Assembly (NCBI GenBank): GCA_007116095.1
Contig: SKJD01000375.1
Span: 1-6,723, forward strand
Length of the DNA stretch: 6,723 bases
Reading direction: 5' to 3'
Source of the DNA: Candidatus Hydrogenedentota bacterium
GTDB taxonomy: Bacteria; Hydrogenedentota; Hydrogenedentia; Hydrogenedentales; SCBR16-9
Part shown: positions 1 to 5,135 of the stretch, piece after piece
How the letters are laid out: every line of letters begins with the position of its first letter
Position numbering within the stretch: position 1 is the stretch's first letter
The notes under the pieces: model-generated
Seen by the model: only the letters and a program-made list of their open reading frames with translations
The model's database searches: none
Told to the model about the DNA's origin: nothing
Program-made: the position numbers and the translations under genes

Positions 1-50
1 AATACAAGAACTGAATTAGAACACGAGTTATTGGAGTACCCAACGTCATC

Positions 51-1424
51 ATGGCTACGAAAGAATTCCCCCTGGAACCGGAAACAGTCGACCCCATCGA
101 AACCACCTATCGCCGCATTCAGACGCAACTGCCCGTGCCGGAGTCCTTGTCGATTCTGAAAGAAATGCGGACGCATGAGCCCCGGAGTATGGGCGGACAG
201 CCGCCGATCGTGTGGGATCACGGCGAAGGCGCGACGGTGTCGGATCGCTGGGGGAATCGTTGGCTGGATTTCTCTAGTGGCGTGTTGGTGACCTCGAGTG
301 GCCATGGACGGCGGGAAATCGTGGACGCCATCGTCGGCATGGCGCAACAGGGGCTCTACCACGCCTACTGCTTCCCGACGGAAATCCGGTCCAAGCTGGT
401 GGAGGCGCTGGCGAACTTTGCCCCGGCAGAACTCAACAGTGTCTTCCTACTGACTACCGGCTCCGAGGCGACCGAGTGCTGCATCAAGCTGGCGCGTACC
501 TACGGGATGCAGGAAGGCGGCCCCAAAAAACGCGTCCTGGTCTCGTTTAGCAACGGCTTCCATGGCCGCACGATGGGCGCACAACTGGCGGGGGGTGTGC
601 CGGGGCTGAAGGCCTGGCTCGGCGAGCCGCACCCGGATTTCGTGCAGGTTCCCTTCCCCGACGGCTTCCGCCAGCAAGACACTTCATTCGAACTGTTTGA
701 AAAGACCCTCGCCGAGGCTGGTGTGGACCCGAATACGGTATGCGGTGTAATGGGCGAGACGTTCCAGGGCTGCAATGCGACCCTCATGCCCACCGACTAT
801 GCCCAGGCGCTGCGACGCTGGTGCGACAAGCATCGGGCGGTAATGATCTTTGACGAAGTGCAGGCCGCCTTTGGCCGCAGCGGCAAGGCCTTCAGCTTTC
901 AGCATCTCAGCATCACCCCTGATCTGGTCGCCTGCGGCAAGGGGATTTCCGGGGGTATGCCGCTCTCCGCTGTCATCGGACGCGACGAAATCATGAACCT
1001 CTACGGTCCCGGCGAGATGACCAGCACCCACTCCGCCAACCCGATCTGCTCGGCGGCGGCCCTCGCGAACCTGGAAGTGATCAAGAATGAGGGGCTGGTG
1101 GAAAATGCGGCGAAACTGCAAAGCGTCTTGCTGGAAGGCGTGAAAGCCATCGTGGCGGCCTCCAATGGGCGCATTGGCCATGCGGACGGCGTCGGTTTGG
1201 TGACGGCGTTGCAATTCACCCAGCCCGGCACGACGGAACCCGATCCCGACACCGCCTGGAAAGTCGTTTATGCCGCCTACAAGCGCGGACTGCTGCTCTT
1301 CGCGCCGGTGGGGGTCGGCGGCGGCGCCATCAAGATTTGTCCCCCATTGGTCATTGACGAAGCGGCGCTGCAAGAGGGGCTGGATGTGTTAAAAGACGTG
1401 GTCTCGGATGTCACGACCGCCTGA
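51..1424 (+). CDS. Class III PLP-dependent aminotransferase (4-aminobutyrate/acetylornithine aminotransferase-like)
   Basis: A cytosolic fold-type I transaminase of 457 residues, the usual length for class III. It would move an amino group between a primary or omega-amine and an oxo-acid using pyridoxal phosphate. Visible motifs are GSEATE at 137-142 (phosphate-binding loop), FHGRT at 170-174 (the aromatic-His-Gly that stacks on the cofactor), FDEVQ at 267-271 with D268 expected to bind the pyridine nitrogen, K297 in CGKGISGG as the Schiff-base lysine, and T326 in STHSANP as the phosphate contact from the partner subunit. All key PLP residues are present, so it should be active. The segment near 428 reads KICPPL, where several GABA transaminases carry Arg, so the substrate is open: GABA, another omega-amino acid or a diamine. 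The start at 51 has GGAG at 33-36, a longish 14-nt spacing. The next gene is 551 nt away, so a shared operon with the polysaccharide genes is not evident. Family assignment is firm; substrate is not. Confidence 0.93.
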   Translation: MATKEFPLEPETVDPIETTYRRIQTQLPVPESLSILKEMRTHEPRSMGGQPPIVWDHGEGATVSDRWGNRWLDFSSGVLVTSSGHGRREIVDAIVGMAQQGLYHAYCFPTEIRSKLVEALANFAPAELNSVFLLTTGSEATECCIKLARTYGMQEGGPKKRVLVSFSNGFHGRTMGAQLAGGVPGLKAWLGEPHPDFVQVPFPDGFRQQDTSFELFEKTLAEAGVDPNTVCGVMGETFQGCNATLMPTDYAQALRRWCDKHRAVMIFDEVQAAFGRSGKAFSFQHLSITPDLVACGKGISGGMPLSAVIGRDEIMNLYGPGEMTSTHSANPICSAAALANLEVIKNEGLVENAAKLQSVLLEGVKAIVAASNGRIGHADGVGLVTALQFTQPGTTEPDPDTAWKVVYAAYKRGLLLFAPVGVGGGAIKICPPLVIDEAALQEGLDVLKDVVSDVTTA

Positions 1425-1561
1425 ACTCCATTTCGGGATGATACTTTCATTTGGGTAGCAACCGGCTGATCCGATCACGCCCAGACACTGCTTTGCCGGG
1501 TCACCGTTCCCATTACGTGAAATGTAATACCAGAAACAACTGCCAGACTCCCCGGGGATAC

Positions 1562-1630
1562 TTCGCAATACCAATAATACCAATAATATCAATAATGTTA
1601 ACATGATTTTTAATTTTTCGCAATACCAAT
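1562..1630 (+). repeat. 14-bp direct repeat pair flanking 41 bp
   Basis: TTCGCAATACCAAT occurs exactly at 1562-1575 and again at 1617-1630. The 41-bp AT-rich spacer includes most of the 9-bp tandem array. A 9-bp core, GCAATACCA, appears a third time at 1919-1927, shortly before the next gene. Possible explanations are a local duplication, repeated binding sites for a regulator, or a duplication left by a lost insertion. Confidence 0.75.
1572..1598 (+). repeat. 9-bp tandem repeat, three copies (CAATAATAY)
   Basis: Three consecutive 9-mers read CAATAATAC, CAATAATAT and CAATAATGT. They are preceded by a partial unit, CAATAC, at 1566-1571. The copies decay progressively from left to right. This is a minisatellite-like array in non-coding DNA and could vary in copy number between strains. 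Confidence 0.8.
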
Positions 1631-1641
1631 TTTCACATAAT

Positions 1642-1670
1642 TTGACATAACCCACCTATAGGAATATCGT
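1642..1670 (+). promoter_or_regulatory. Candidate sigma-70-type promoter
   Basis: A perfect -35 hexamer TTGACA lies at 1642-1647. At a 17-nt spacing the -10 position reads TATCGT (1665-1670), which matches four of six consensus bases. The site directly follows an AT-rich stretch. If used, it would give a leader of about 300 nt before the oxidoreductase gene, containing the hairpins described below. The weak -10 keeps this tentative. Confidence 0.35.
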
Positions 1671-1696
1671 CGGAAGCACAAAGTGGTTGAAATTTT

Positions 1697-1710
1697 CCCT
1701 GTCCACAGGG
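1697..1710. promoter_or_regulatory. Perfect inverted repeat CCCTGT-CC-ACAGGG, operator-like
   Basis: Six-base arms CCCTGT and ACAGGG are perfectly complementary around a 2-nt centre. The site sits about 30 nt downstream of the candidate -10 hexamer. There it could be an operator for a dimeric regulator or a short RNA stem. No T tract follows, so it is not a terminator. Confidence 0.4.
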
Positions 1711-1806
1711 TAGCATGAGCCCTCACAATTAACATTGAAAAGTTTGCAAGCCTTGCGCCTGAAGTGAAGGGGAAAGCCTTTTCGTTGAGCGCCCGTATGG
1801 AATGAC

Positions 1807-1817
1807 CCATCAGATGG
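1807..1817. promoter_or_regulatory. Short inverted repeat CCATC-A-GATGG
   Basis: Five-base perfect arms flank a single central base. It lies just upstream of the larger hairpin at 1822-1856. It is short enough to occur by chance, but it is one of several dyads clustered in this leader. Confidence 0.25.
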
Positions 1818-1821
1818 ACAC

Positions 1822-1856
1822 AAGGTAATCAGGGTGAATTTAGTTCTGATTGCCTT
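1822..1856 (+). promoter_or_regulatory. Leader hairpin with 11-bp stem
   Basis: AAGGTAATCAG (1822-1832) pairs with CTGATTGCCTT (1846-1856) over 11 positions. Ten are Watson-Crick pairs and one is a G-T wobble, and they close a 13-nt loop. As RNA this would be a stable stem about 120 nt before the oxidoreductase start. There is no following U tract, so it looks more like a leader or mRNA-stability structure, or a protein-binding dyad, than an intrinsic terminator. No known riboswitch class is recognised. Confidence 0.45.
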
Positions 1857-1896
1857 ACCAGGACGCGCCTCTCATCGTTCATGCTCTACAAGCCGA

Positions 1897-1909
1897 TGGC
1901 GTCACGCCA
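1897..1909. promoter_or_regulatory. Inverted repeat TGGCGT-C-ACGCCA, operator-like
   Basis: Six-base perfect arms flank one central base, giving an odd-length dyad typical in size of dimeric regulator half-sites. It lies about 66 nt before the oxidoreductase start codon. Immediately afterwards comes the third copy of GCAATACCA (1919-1927). Confidence 0.35.
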
Positions 1910-1953
1910 GACAGACTTGCAATACCACCCTCATAGGCTGAAGACGTTTTAAC

Positions 1954-1960
1954 AGGAGAG
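1954..1960 (+). promoter_or_regulatory. Ribosome-binding-site candidate for the oxidoreductase gene
   Basis: AGGAGAG is a good Shine-Dalgarno match but sits 15 nt from the ATG at 1976. A weaker ACAGG at 1961-1965 is 10 nt from it. An in-frame TAA at 1970-1972 rules out any earlier start, so the ATG is the first possible codon despite the long spacing. Confidence 0.5.
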
Positions 1961-1975
1961 ACAGGTACATAATCT

Positions 1976-2995
1976 ATGCTTAACATCGCGTTGGTCGGGT
2001 ACGGCTATTGGGGACCGAACCTGGCCCGAAACTTCAACTCCCACCCGGAATGTAACCTACACACCATCATCGACATGGCTCCCAAGCGGCGGGACCTGGC
2101 GCAGGCGACCTACCCGCACACCCGCGTGGTGGCGTCGCAGGATGTCTTGGATGAGGCCGAAATCGATGTGGTGGTCATCGCCACGCCGGTTTTCACCCAC
2201 CACGAAATCGCCAAACGCGCCCTGAGCAAAGGCAAGCATGTCTGGGTGGAAAAGCCCATGACTTCGAACACGGAACAGGCCCGGGAACTGGTCGAGCTTT
2301 CCGAGGGCAACAACCTGACGCTGATGGTGGACCACACCTTCCTTTTCACGGGCGCCGTGCAGAAAATGAAGGAGCTCATGGACGCCAAAGTCTTTGGCGA
2401 TCTCTATTACTACGACTCCGTCCGCATCAACCTCGGCCTCTTCCAGCACGACATCAACGTGATCTGGGACTTGGCACCGCACGACCTCTCCATTATGGAC
2501 TACCTGCTTGGCCCGGCCGCCGAGGCCGTTTCCGCGCAAGGCCGGGACCACTTCGGCACCGGCCTGGTCGATGTGGCCTATGTCAACGTCTCGTATCCGG
2601 ACAACCTGTTGGCGCACTTCCACCTGAACTGGCTGTCCCCGGTGAAAATCCGCAGCACCATTGTCGGCGGTTCGAGCAAAATGCTGGTCTGGGACGACCT
2701 CAGCCAGGAGGAGAAGATCAAGGTTTACGACAAGGGCATGGACGTCACCACCCGCGAGGGGGTCTACCGGGTCCTGGCCACGCCGCGCATCGGCGACATG
2801 ACCGCCCCGGTGGTCTCGAACATCGAAGCGCTCAGCAGCGAGGTGGACTACTTCGTGCGCTGCGTCAAGACCGGGGAACGCCCCTTCAACGACGGCCGCG
2901 CCGGCATGCGCATTGTCTCCATACTCGAAGCCACAGACCAATCGCTCCAAGAAAATGGTCGGGTGATTGAGTTGAAGCATCTGCGGGAAGGATAG
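1976..2995 (+). CDS. Gfo/Idh/MocA family NAD(P)-dependent sugar-nucleotide oxidoreductase
   Basis: A 339-residue cytosolic dehydrogenase. The N-terminal Rossmann fold shows the dinucleotide-binding glycines G8, G10 and G13 (VGYGYWG). E92-K93-P94 is the family EKP signature whose lysine takes part in hydride transfer. WDLAPHD around 164-170 supplies the conserved histidine of the C-terminal alpha/beta substrate domain. Length and motif order are normal and intact. The form with NLGLF followed by the DLAPHDLS block belongs to the Gfo/Idh branch common in polysaccharide loci, related in role to WlbA/WbpB, which oxidise C3 of UDP-GlcNAc-uronate before amination. The acetyltransferase gene follows after 10 nt, so the two are almost certainly co-transcribed and act in one pathway. 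The precise sugar substrate is inferred from this pairing. Other members oxidise unrelated sugars or act as reductases, so I give no symbol. Confidence 0.92.
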   Translation: MLNIALVGYGYWGPNLARNFNSHPECNLHTIIDMAPKRRDLAQATYPHTRVVASQDVLDEAEIDVVVIATPVFTHHEIAKRALSKGKHVWVEKPMTSNTEQARELVELSEGNNLTLMVDHTFLFTGAVQKMKELMDAKVFGDLYYYDSVRINLGLFQHDINVIWDLAPHDLSIMDYLLGPAAEAVSAQGRDHFGTGLVDVAYVNVSYPDNLLAHFHLNWLSPVKIRSTIVGGSSKMLVWDDLSQEEKIKVYDKGMDVTTREGVYRVLATPRIGDMTAPVVSNIEALSSEVDYFVRCVKTGERPFNDGRAGMRIVSILEATDQSLQENGRVIELKHLREG

Positions 2996-3005
2996 TCAAC
3001 CGTAT

Positions 3006-3497
3006 ATGGAGAACTTCAACCGCATCGCACCGGACGTCAAGCTGGGTGCAGACACCCGGCTGGCCTGTTTTATCAATGCCTACGGCTGTACGATTGGCGA
3101 TCGCTCGAAGGTCGGATCTTTCGTGGAAATCCAGAAAGGCGTCGAAATCGGCGTGGACTGTAAAATATCAAGCCACAGCTTTCTGTGCGAAGGCGTAACC
3201 CTGGAAGACGGTGTATTCGTTGGGCATGGCGTGACGTTCACCAACGACCGCTTTCCCCGGGCCACCAATCCCGACGGCAGCCTCCAGACCGAAGCCGACT
3301 GGGCGGTCGTGACGACACGCATCGCTCGGCGCGCCTCCATCGGCTCCGGCGCCACCTTGCTCTGTGGCATCACCATCGGAGAGGGAGCCATCATCGGAGC
3401 CGGCAGCGTCGTGACCAAGTCGGTGCCCGCCGGAGAGGTTTGGGCGGGCAACCCTGCCCGCTTCATCCGCAAGGCCCCGGACTGGAGCGAAGCTTAG
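3006..3497 (+). CDS. Left-handed beta-helix (hexapeptide) N-acetyltransferase, WlbB/WbpD-like
   Basis: A 163-residue acyltransferase built of hexapeptide repeats, expected to form a trimer and to transfer acetyl from acetyl-CoA to an amino group on a nucleotide sugar. Repeats such as IGDRSKVG, IGVDCKIS, LEDGVFVG and IGSGATLLCGITIGEGAIIGAG run from about 28 to 140. They are interrupted at about 80-108 by the protruding loop TND...RATNPDG...TEADW, characteristic of the WbpD/WlbB group. The C-terminal AGNPARFIRK segment is the usual sugar acetyltransferase coil terminator. In WbpD/WlbB pathways the enzyme acetylates the 3-amino group of UDP-2-acetamido-3-amino-uronate, after a dehydrogenase like the upstream gene and a PLP aminotransferase. 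It is somewhat shorter than typical relatives at the N terminus. The ATG lies 10 nt after the previous stop, and a GGAAGG sequence inside the upstream gene end may serve as its ribosome site, suggesting coupled translation. Other amino-sugar substrates are possible. Confidence 0.9.
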   Translation: MENFNRIAPDVKLGADTRLACFINAYGCTIGDRSKVGSFVEIQKGVEIGVDCKISSHSFLCEGVTLEDGVFVGHGVTFTNDRFPRATNPDGSLQTEADWAVVTTRIARRASIGSGATLLCGITIGEGAIIGAGSVVTKSVPAGEVWAGNPARFIRKAPDWSEA

Positions 3498-3529
3498 CCT
3501 GTTATACTTATAGTTATCAGAACCAAGGT

Positions 3530-3571
3530 CAGCATCAGCATGTGCATCATGCTTCATACATTAAGATGCTG
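3530..3571 (+). promoter_or_regulatory. Nested hairpin between acetyltransferase and Wzz-like gene
   Basis: An outer stem CAGCATC/GATGCTG (3530-3536 with 3565-3571) encloses an inner stem AGCATG/CATGCT (3537-3542 with 3548-3553). The left arms are contiguous, and the right side carries an 11-nt bulge. That gives 13 perfect base pairs ending 32 nt before the GTG start of the next gene. There is no T tract after it. It could be a processing or stability structure that uncouples expression of the Wzz-like gene from the two upstream genes, or a weak terminator. Confidence 0.4.
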
Positions 3572-3603
3572 CTGGACACCCTACCAAGAAAGTTACGCAT
3601 GTC

Positions 3604-4938
3604 GTGAATGAGTATACAATACAAACACTTCGTTCCATATACGCGCACCGACGCTTTATTGTCATCGTTGTAGCCTTGGCCTTTATCGCGAGTGTCGGTC
3701 GGGAACTGCTTGCTGGACTGGGCCATGAAGCGGAAACCACCTTGGTGATTACTTCGGCTCCGGAGACCGCCCAAGCGGGGCTCATCATGCCGGAGCCCAT
3801 CAACCCGAAGGTCTACCAGACCATGGCGATGTCGAGCGACATACTCGGCCAGGTACTGGAAAATTTGGAGGAGATGGACGCCTTTGATGGTCCGGCTCCG
3901 GAACTGCGTGATTTTCGCGGCAATCTCGGCACCGACCTGGAAACCGTCGATCCAACGGCCCGTCCCATGACCTACTCCCCCATGCTGAACCTCAAGGCCC
4001 GTGCGGATACACCGGAGTTGTCGATACAAATAGTCGATACCTGGGCCGACGTGGTGATTGATGCGGCGCGGCGCGCCAACCGCCTGCGCATCGCCGGTAT
4101 CGGCCAGGCCATGGTGGCGCGTACATCCGATCACAAACAGGAGCTGGACGGCTTCTGGGTCAGCCTGGCTGAGGAAACGGCGGAACATGACCTGGAGTTG
4201 ATGCGGGATGAACTGAAGAAACGCCAGGAGCATATCCACGAATTGGACCGGAAGCTCGTGGACGCCGAGGTGGAACTGCGCGCCGCCGAAGAAAGACTCG
4301 TGGCCGTTCAGGCGCAATTGGAGGAAGAACCGGAAATCAAGGAATTGTTCCGTTCGCCTTCGGAAACCGCCTACTGGATCGTGGAAAGCACCACCAGTAA
4401 TGACGCCATCCTGGAAGCCCTGGAACAAAAGGGCATGCGCTCGGAAGAACTTAACCCGGCCTATATCGAGTTGCGACGGAATCTCGCCTCGACCCAACAG
4501 GATGTCGCCTCGTACCGTGCCCGCAAGCAGAGTTTACAGGAGCAGATGGACGAAGTACGTCAACGGCAGCGCGCAACCCAGCAGTTGCTGGCCGATCAGG
4601 AGCTGATACAGACCCGCCTGGGCACCGAGGAACAACATATGCGCACTTCCTATATGGAAATGGCCATTCTGCGCACCTACATGGAATCCGCCGGGCTGAT
4701 CGTGAGCGGCAGTGTCGACGAAGACATGCATTCAGTGGGGCTGAACCGCCTCAGTGAACGGATTTACGCCTCAAGCGATCCAGGCTTCCTGGGCCGCAAG
4801 GGGCGCGTACTCCTGGCGACCATGTTGGCGGGCTTGCTGGCGCTTGGCGTGGCGGGCTATCCGGTGCTGGGACAACCCTGGGTGGCGCAGATACTGGCTA
4901 ACGAAGAAGAAACGGAGAAGTCGACGGGCAGCGTCTGA
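3604..4938 (+). CDS. Wzz/GumC-type polysaccharide chain-length determinant or co-polymerase
   Basis: A 444-residue inner-membrane protein with the classic Wzz layout. It has a short cytoplasmic N terminus, TM1 at about 18-36 (FIVIVVALAFIASVG), a large periplasmic domain, TM2 at about 402-422, and a charged 20-residue tail. The block LNLKARADTPELSIQIVDTW at 128-147 matches the family pattern of an A/D-P-E-L run before a helix. NPAYIELRRNL at 284-294 begins the second coiled coil, and 180-250 forms the first. There is no Walker A or tyrosine-rich kinase tail, so it is a kinase-less co-polymerase. The usual proline-rich stretch before TM2 is reduced to SSDPGF. It would set chain length or assist export of the polymer whose sugar the two upstream genes help make. 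The start is GTG: an in-frame TAA at 3562 and no other start codon between leave it as the first option, with only a weak AAGAAAG upstream. Confidence 0.85.
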   Translation: MNEYTIQTLRSIYAHRRFIVIVVALAFIASVGRELLAGLGHEAETTLVITSAPETAQAGLIMPEPINPKVYQTMAMSSDILGQVLENLEEMDAFDGPAPELRDFRGNLGTDLETVDPTARPMTYSPMLNLKARADTPELSIQIVDTWADVVIDAARRANRLRIAGIGQAMVARTSDHKQELDGFWVSLAEETAEHDLELMRDELKKRQEHIHELDRKLVDAEVELRAAEERLVAVQAQLEEEPEIKELFRSPSETAYWIVESTTSNDAILEALEQKGMRSEELNPAYIELRRNLASTQQDVASYRARKQSLQEQMDEVRQRQRATQQLLADQELIQTRLGTEEQHMRTSYMEMAILRTYMESAGLIVSGSVDEDMHSVGLNRLSERIYASSDPGFLGRKGRVLLATMLAGLLALGVAGYPVLGQPWVAQILANEEETEKSTGSV

Positions 4939-4961
4939 ATGTGTGTTGTGCGAGACGTACA

Positions 4962-5016
4962 GGAGTAACGAAGCTTGCTTCGTTCAGGTCAAGCAAAGCA
5001 AGCTTTGCTACTACGG
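4962..5016. repeat. REPIN/BIME-like unit 1: two convergent REP hairpins
   Basis: A 55-bp unit. Its left half is GGAG (4962-4965), T, then hairpin AACGAAGC-TT-GCTTCGTT (4967-4984). Its right half, read on the minus strand, is GTAG (complement of 5011-5014), T, then hairpin AGCAAAGC-TT-GCTTTGCT (5009 back to 4992). The 7-nt spacer CAGGTCA separates them. Both stems are 8 bp and perfect. G(G/T)AG followed by a palindrome is the known hallmark of REP sequences, and two in inverted order define a REPIN or BIME. It begins 23 nt after the Wzz-like stop codon, a usual place for such elements, where they can protect mRNA 3' ends. Confidence 0.75.
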
Positions 5017-5047
5017 AATACAAGCAAAGCAAGCTTTGCTACTCCGG
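5017..5047 (-). repeat. Solitary REP-like hairpin
   Basis: Read on the minus strand it starts CCGGAG, then T, then the perfect hairpin AGCAAAGC-TT-GCTTTGCT (5040 back to 5023). This is the same hairpin as the right half of the 55-bp units. The left half is missing: beyond the stem the sequence diverges, with TACA instead of GTCA on the plus strand. It is probably a single REP or the remnant of a decayed pair. Confidence 0.7.
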
Positions 5048-5053
5048 TACATG

Positions 5054-5108
5054 GGAGTAACGAAGCTGGCTTGGTTCAGGTCAAGCAAAGCAAGCTTTGC
5101 TACTCCGG
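5054..5108. repeat. REPIN/BIME-like unit 2
   Basis: A second 55-bp unit lies exactly 92 bp after the first and matches it at 52 of 55 positions. The changes are at 5068 (T to G), 5073 (C to G) and 5105 (A to C). The change at 5073 breaks one pair of the left hairpin, while 5105 makes the right tetranucleotide GGAG instead of GTAG. The outer ends GGAGTA (5054-5059) and TACTCC (5101-5106) pair perfectly here, so the whole unit can fold as a three-way junction or as one long imperfect hairpin. GTACA precedes both 55-bp units, hinting that the duplicated segment is slightly longer. Confidence 0.75.
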
Positions 5109-5111
5109 AGA

Positions 5112-5119
5112 GTTCAGGT
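5112..5119 (+). repeat. Possible truncated REPIN spacer remnant
   Basis: GTTCAGGT repeats the sequence at the end of the left hairpin and start of the spacer in both 55-bp units (4982-4989 with G at 4982, and 5074-5081). It could be the trace of a third, deleted unit. At eight bases it is weak evidence on its own. Confidence 0.3.
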
Positions 5120-5126
5120 TACACCC

Positions 5127-5130
5127 GAGG
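5127..5130 (+). promoter_or_regulatory. Ribosome binding site that decides the mutL start
   Basis: GAGG ends directly against an ATG at 5131, which is too close to use and reads ATG-TCA-TGA. It is 5 nt from the ATG at 5136, which opens the long MutL frame. The spacing therefore selects 5136. Confidence 0.65.
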
Positions 5131-5135
5131 ATGTC

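Larger units (their letters stand above)
1561..1650. other. AT-rich island
   Basis: Only 21 of 90 bases are G or C, in strong contrast to the GC-rich genes on both sides. It contains the 9-bp tandem repeat, both copies of a 14-bp direct repeat and the TTGACA hexamer at its right end. Such a patch just upstream of a promoter hexamer could act as an UP-element-like or bent-DNA region. It could instead be the remnant of an inserted element. The sequence alone does not separate these. Confidence 0.65.
1425..1975. other. 551-bp intergenic region: probable promoter and leader of the polysaccharide genes
   Basis: I find no convincing gene here. The reverse-strand open frames are short and have neither recognisable protein content nor good start contexts. 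The region holds an AT-rich island, tandem and direct repeats, a TTGACA-containing promoter candidate, several short inverted repeats and an 11-bp hairpin, listed separately. I see no classical hairpin-plus-T-tract terminator for the upstream aminotransferase gene. The perfect 8-bp palindrome CCCCGGGG at 1550-1557 and a weak ATTAC/GTAAT inverted repeat near 1512-1528 are the only structures close to its end. No JUMPstart/ops element typical of enterobacterial polysaccharide operons is visible. Confidence 0.6.

Noticed and set aside
684..1373. 229-residue minus-strand open frame opposite the aminotransferase
   Set aside because: It is antisense to a complete aminotransferase with all catalytic motifs, and no protein family is recognisable in it.
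1512..1557. Terminator for the aminotransferase gene
   Set aside because: Only a 5-bp inverted repeat with a 7-nt loop and the palindrome CCCCGGGG are present, without a following T run.
1389..1810. Two short minus-strand open frames (88 and 66 residues) in the intergenic region
   Set aside because: They run through AT-rich repeats and overlap the aminotransferase end, with no ribosome site or recognisable content. The 88-residue frame is a low-complexity Leu-rich translation of the repeat.
2057..2980. 307-residue minus-strand open frame opposite the oxidoreductase
   Set aside because: It is a shadow of a strongly conserved gene, with a Val/His/Asp-rich composition typical of complementary frames.
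3547..4497. 316-residue minus-strand open frame opposite the Wzz-like gene
   Set aside because: The plus-strand frame has TM segments, coiled coils and family motifs, while this frame has none.
4967..5040. Intrinsic terminator of the Wzz-like gene
   Set aside because: The hairpins are perfect but none is followed by a T tract, and their multiplicity fits REP elements better. A role in RNA 3' end protection remains possible.
4962..5108. CRISPR array
   Set aside because: Repeats are strongly palindromic REP-type hairpins of alternating orientation. There is no regular repeat-spacer pattern with unique spacers, and no cas gene is present.
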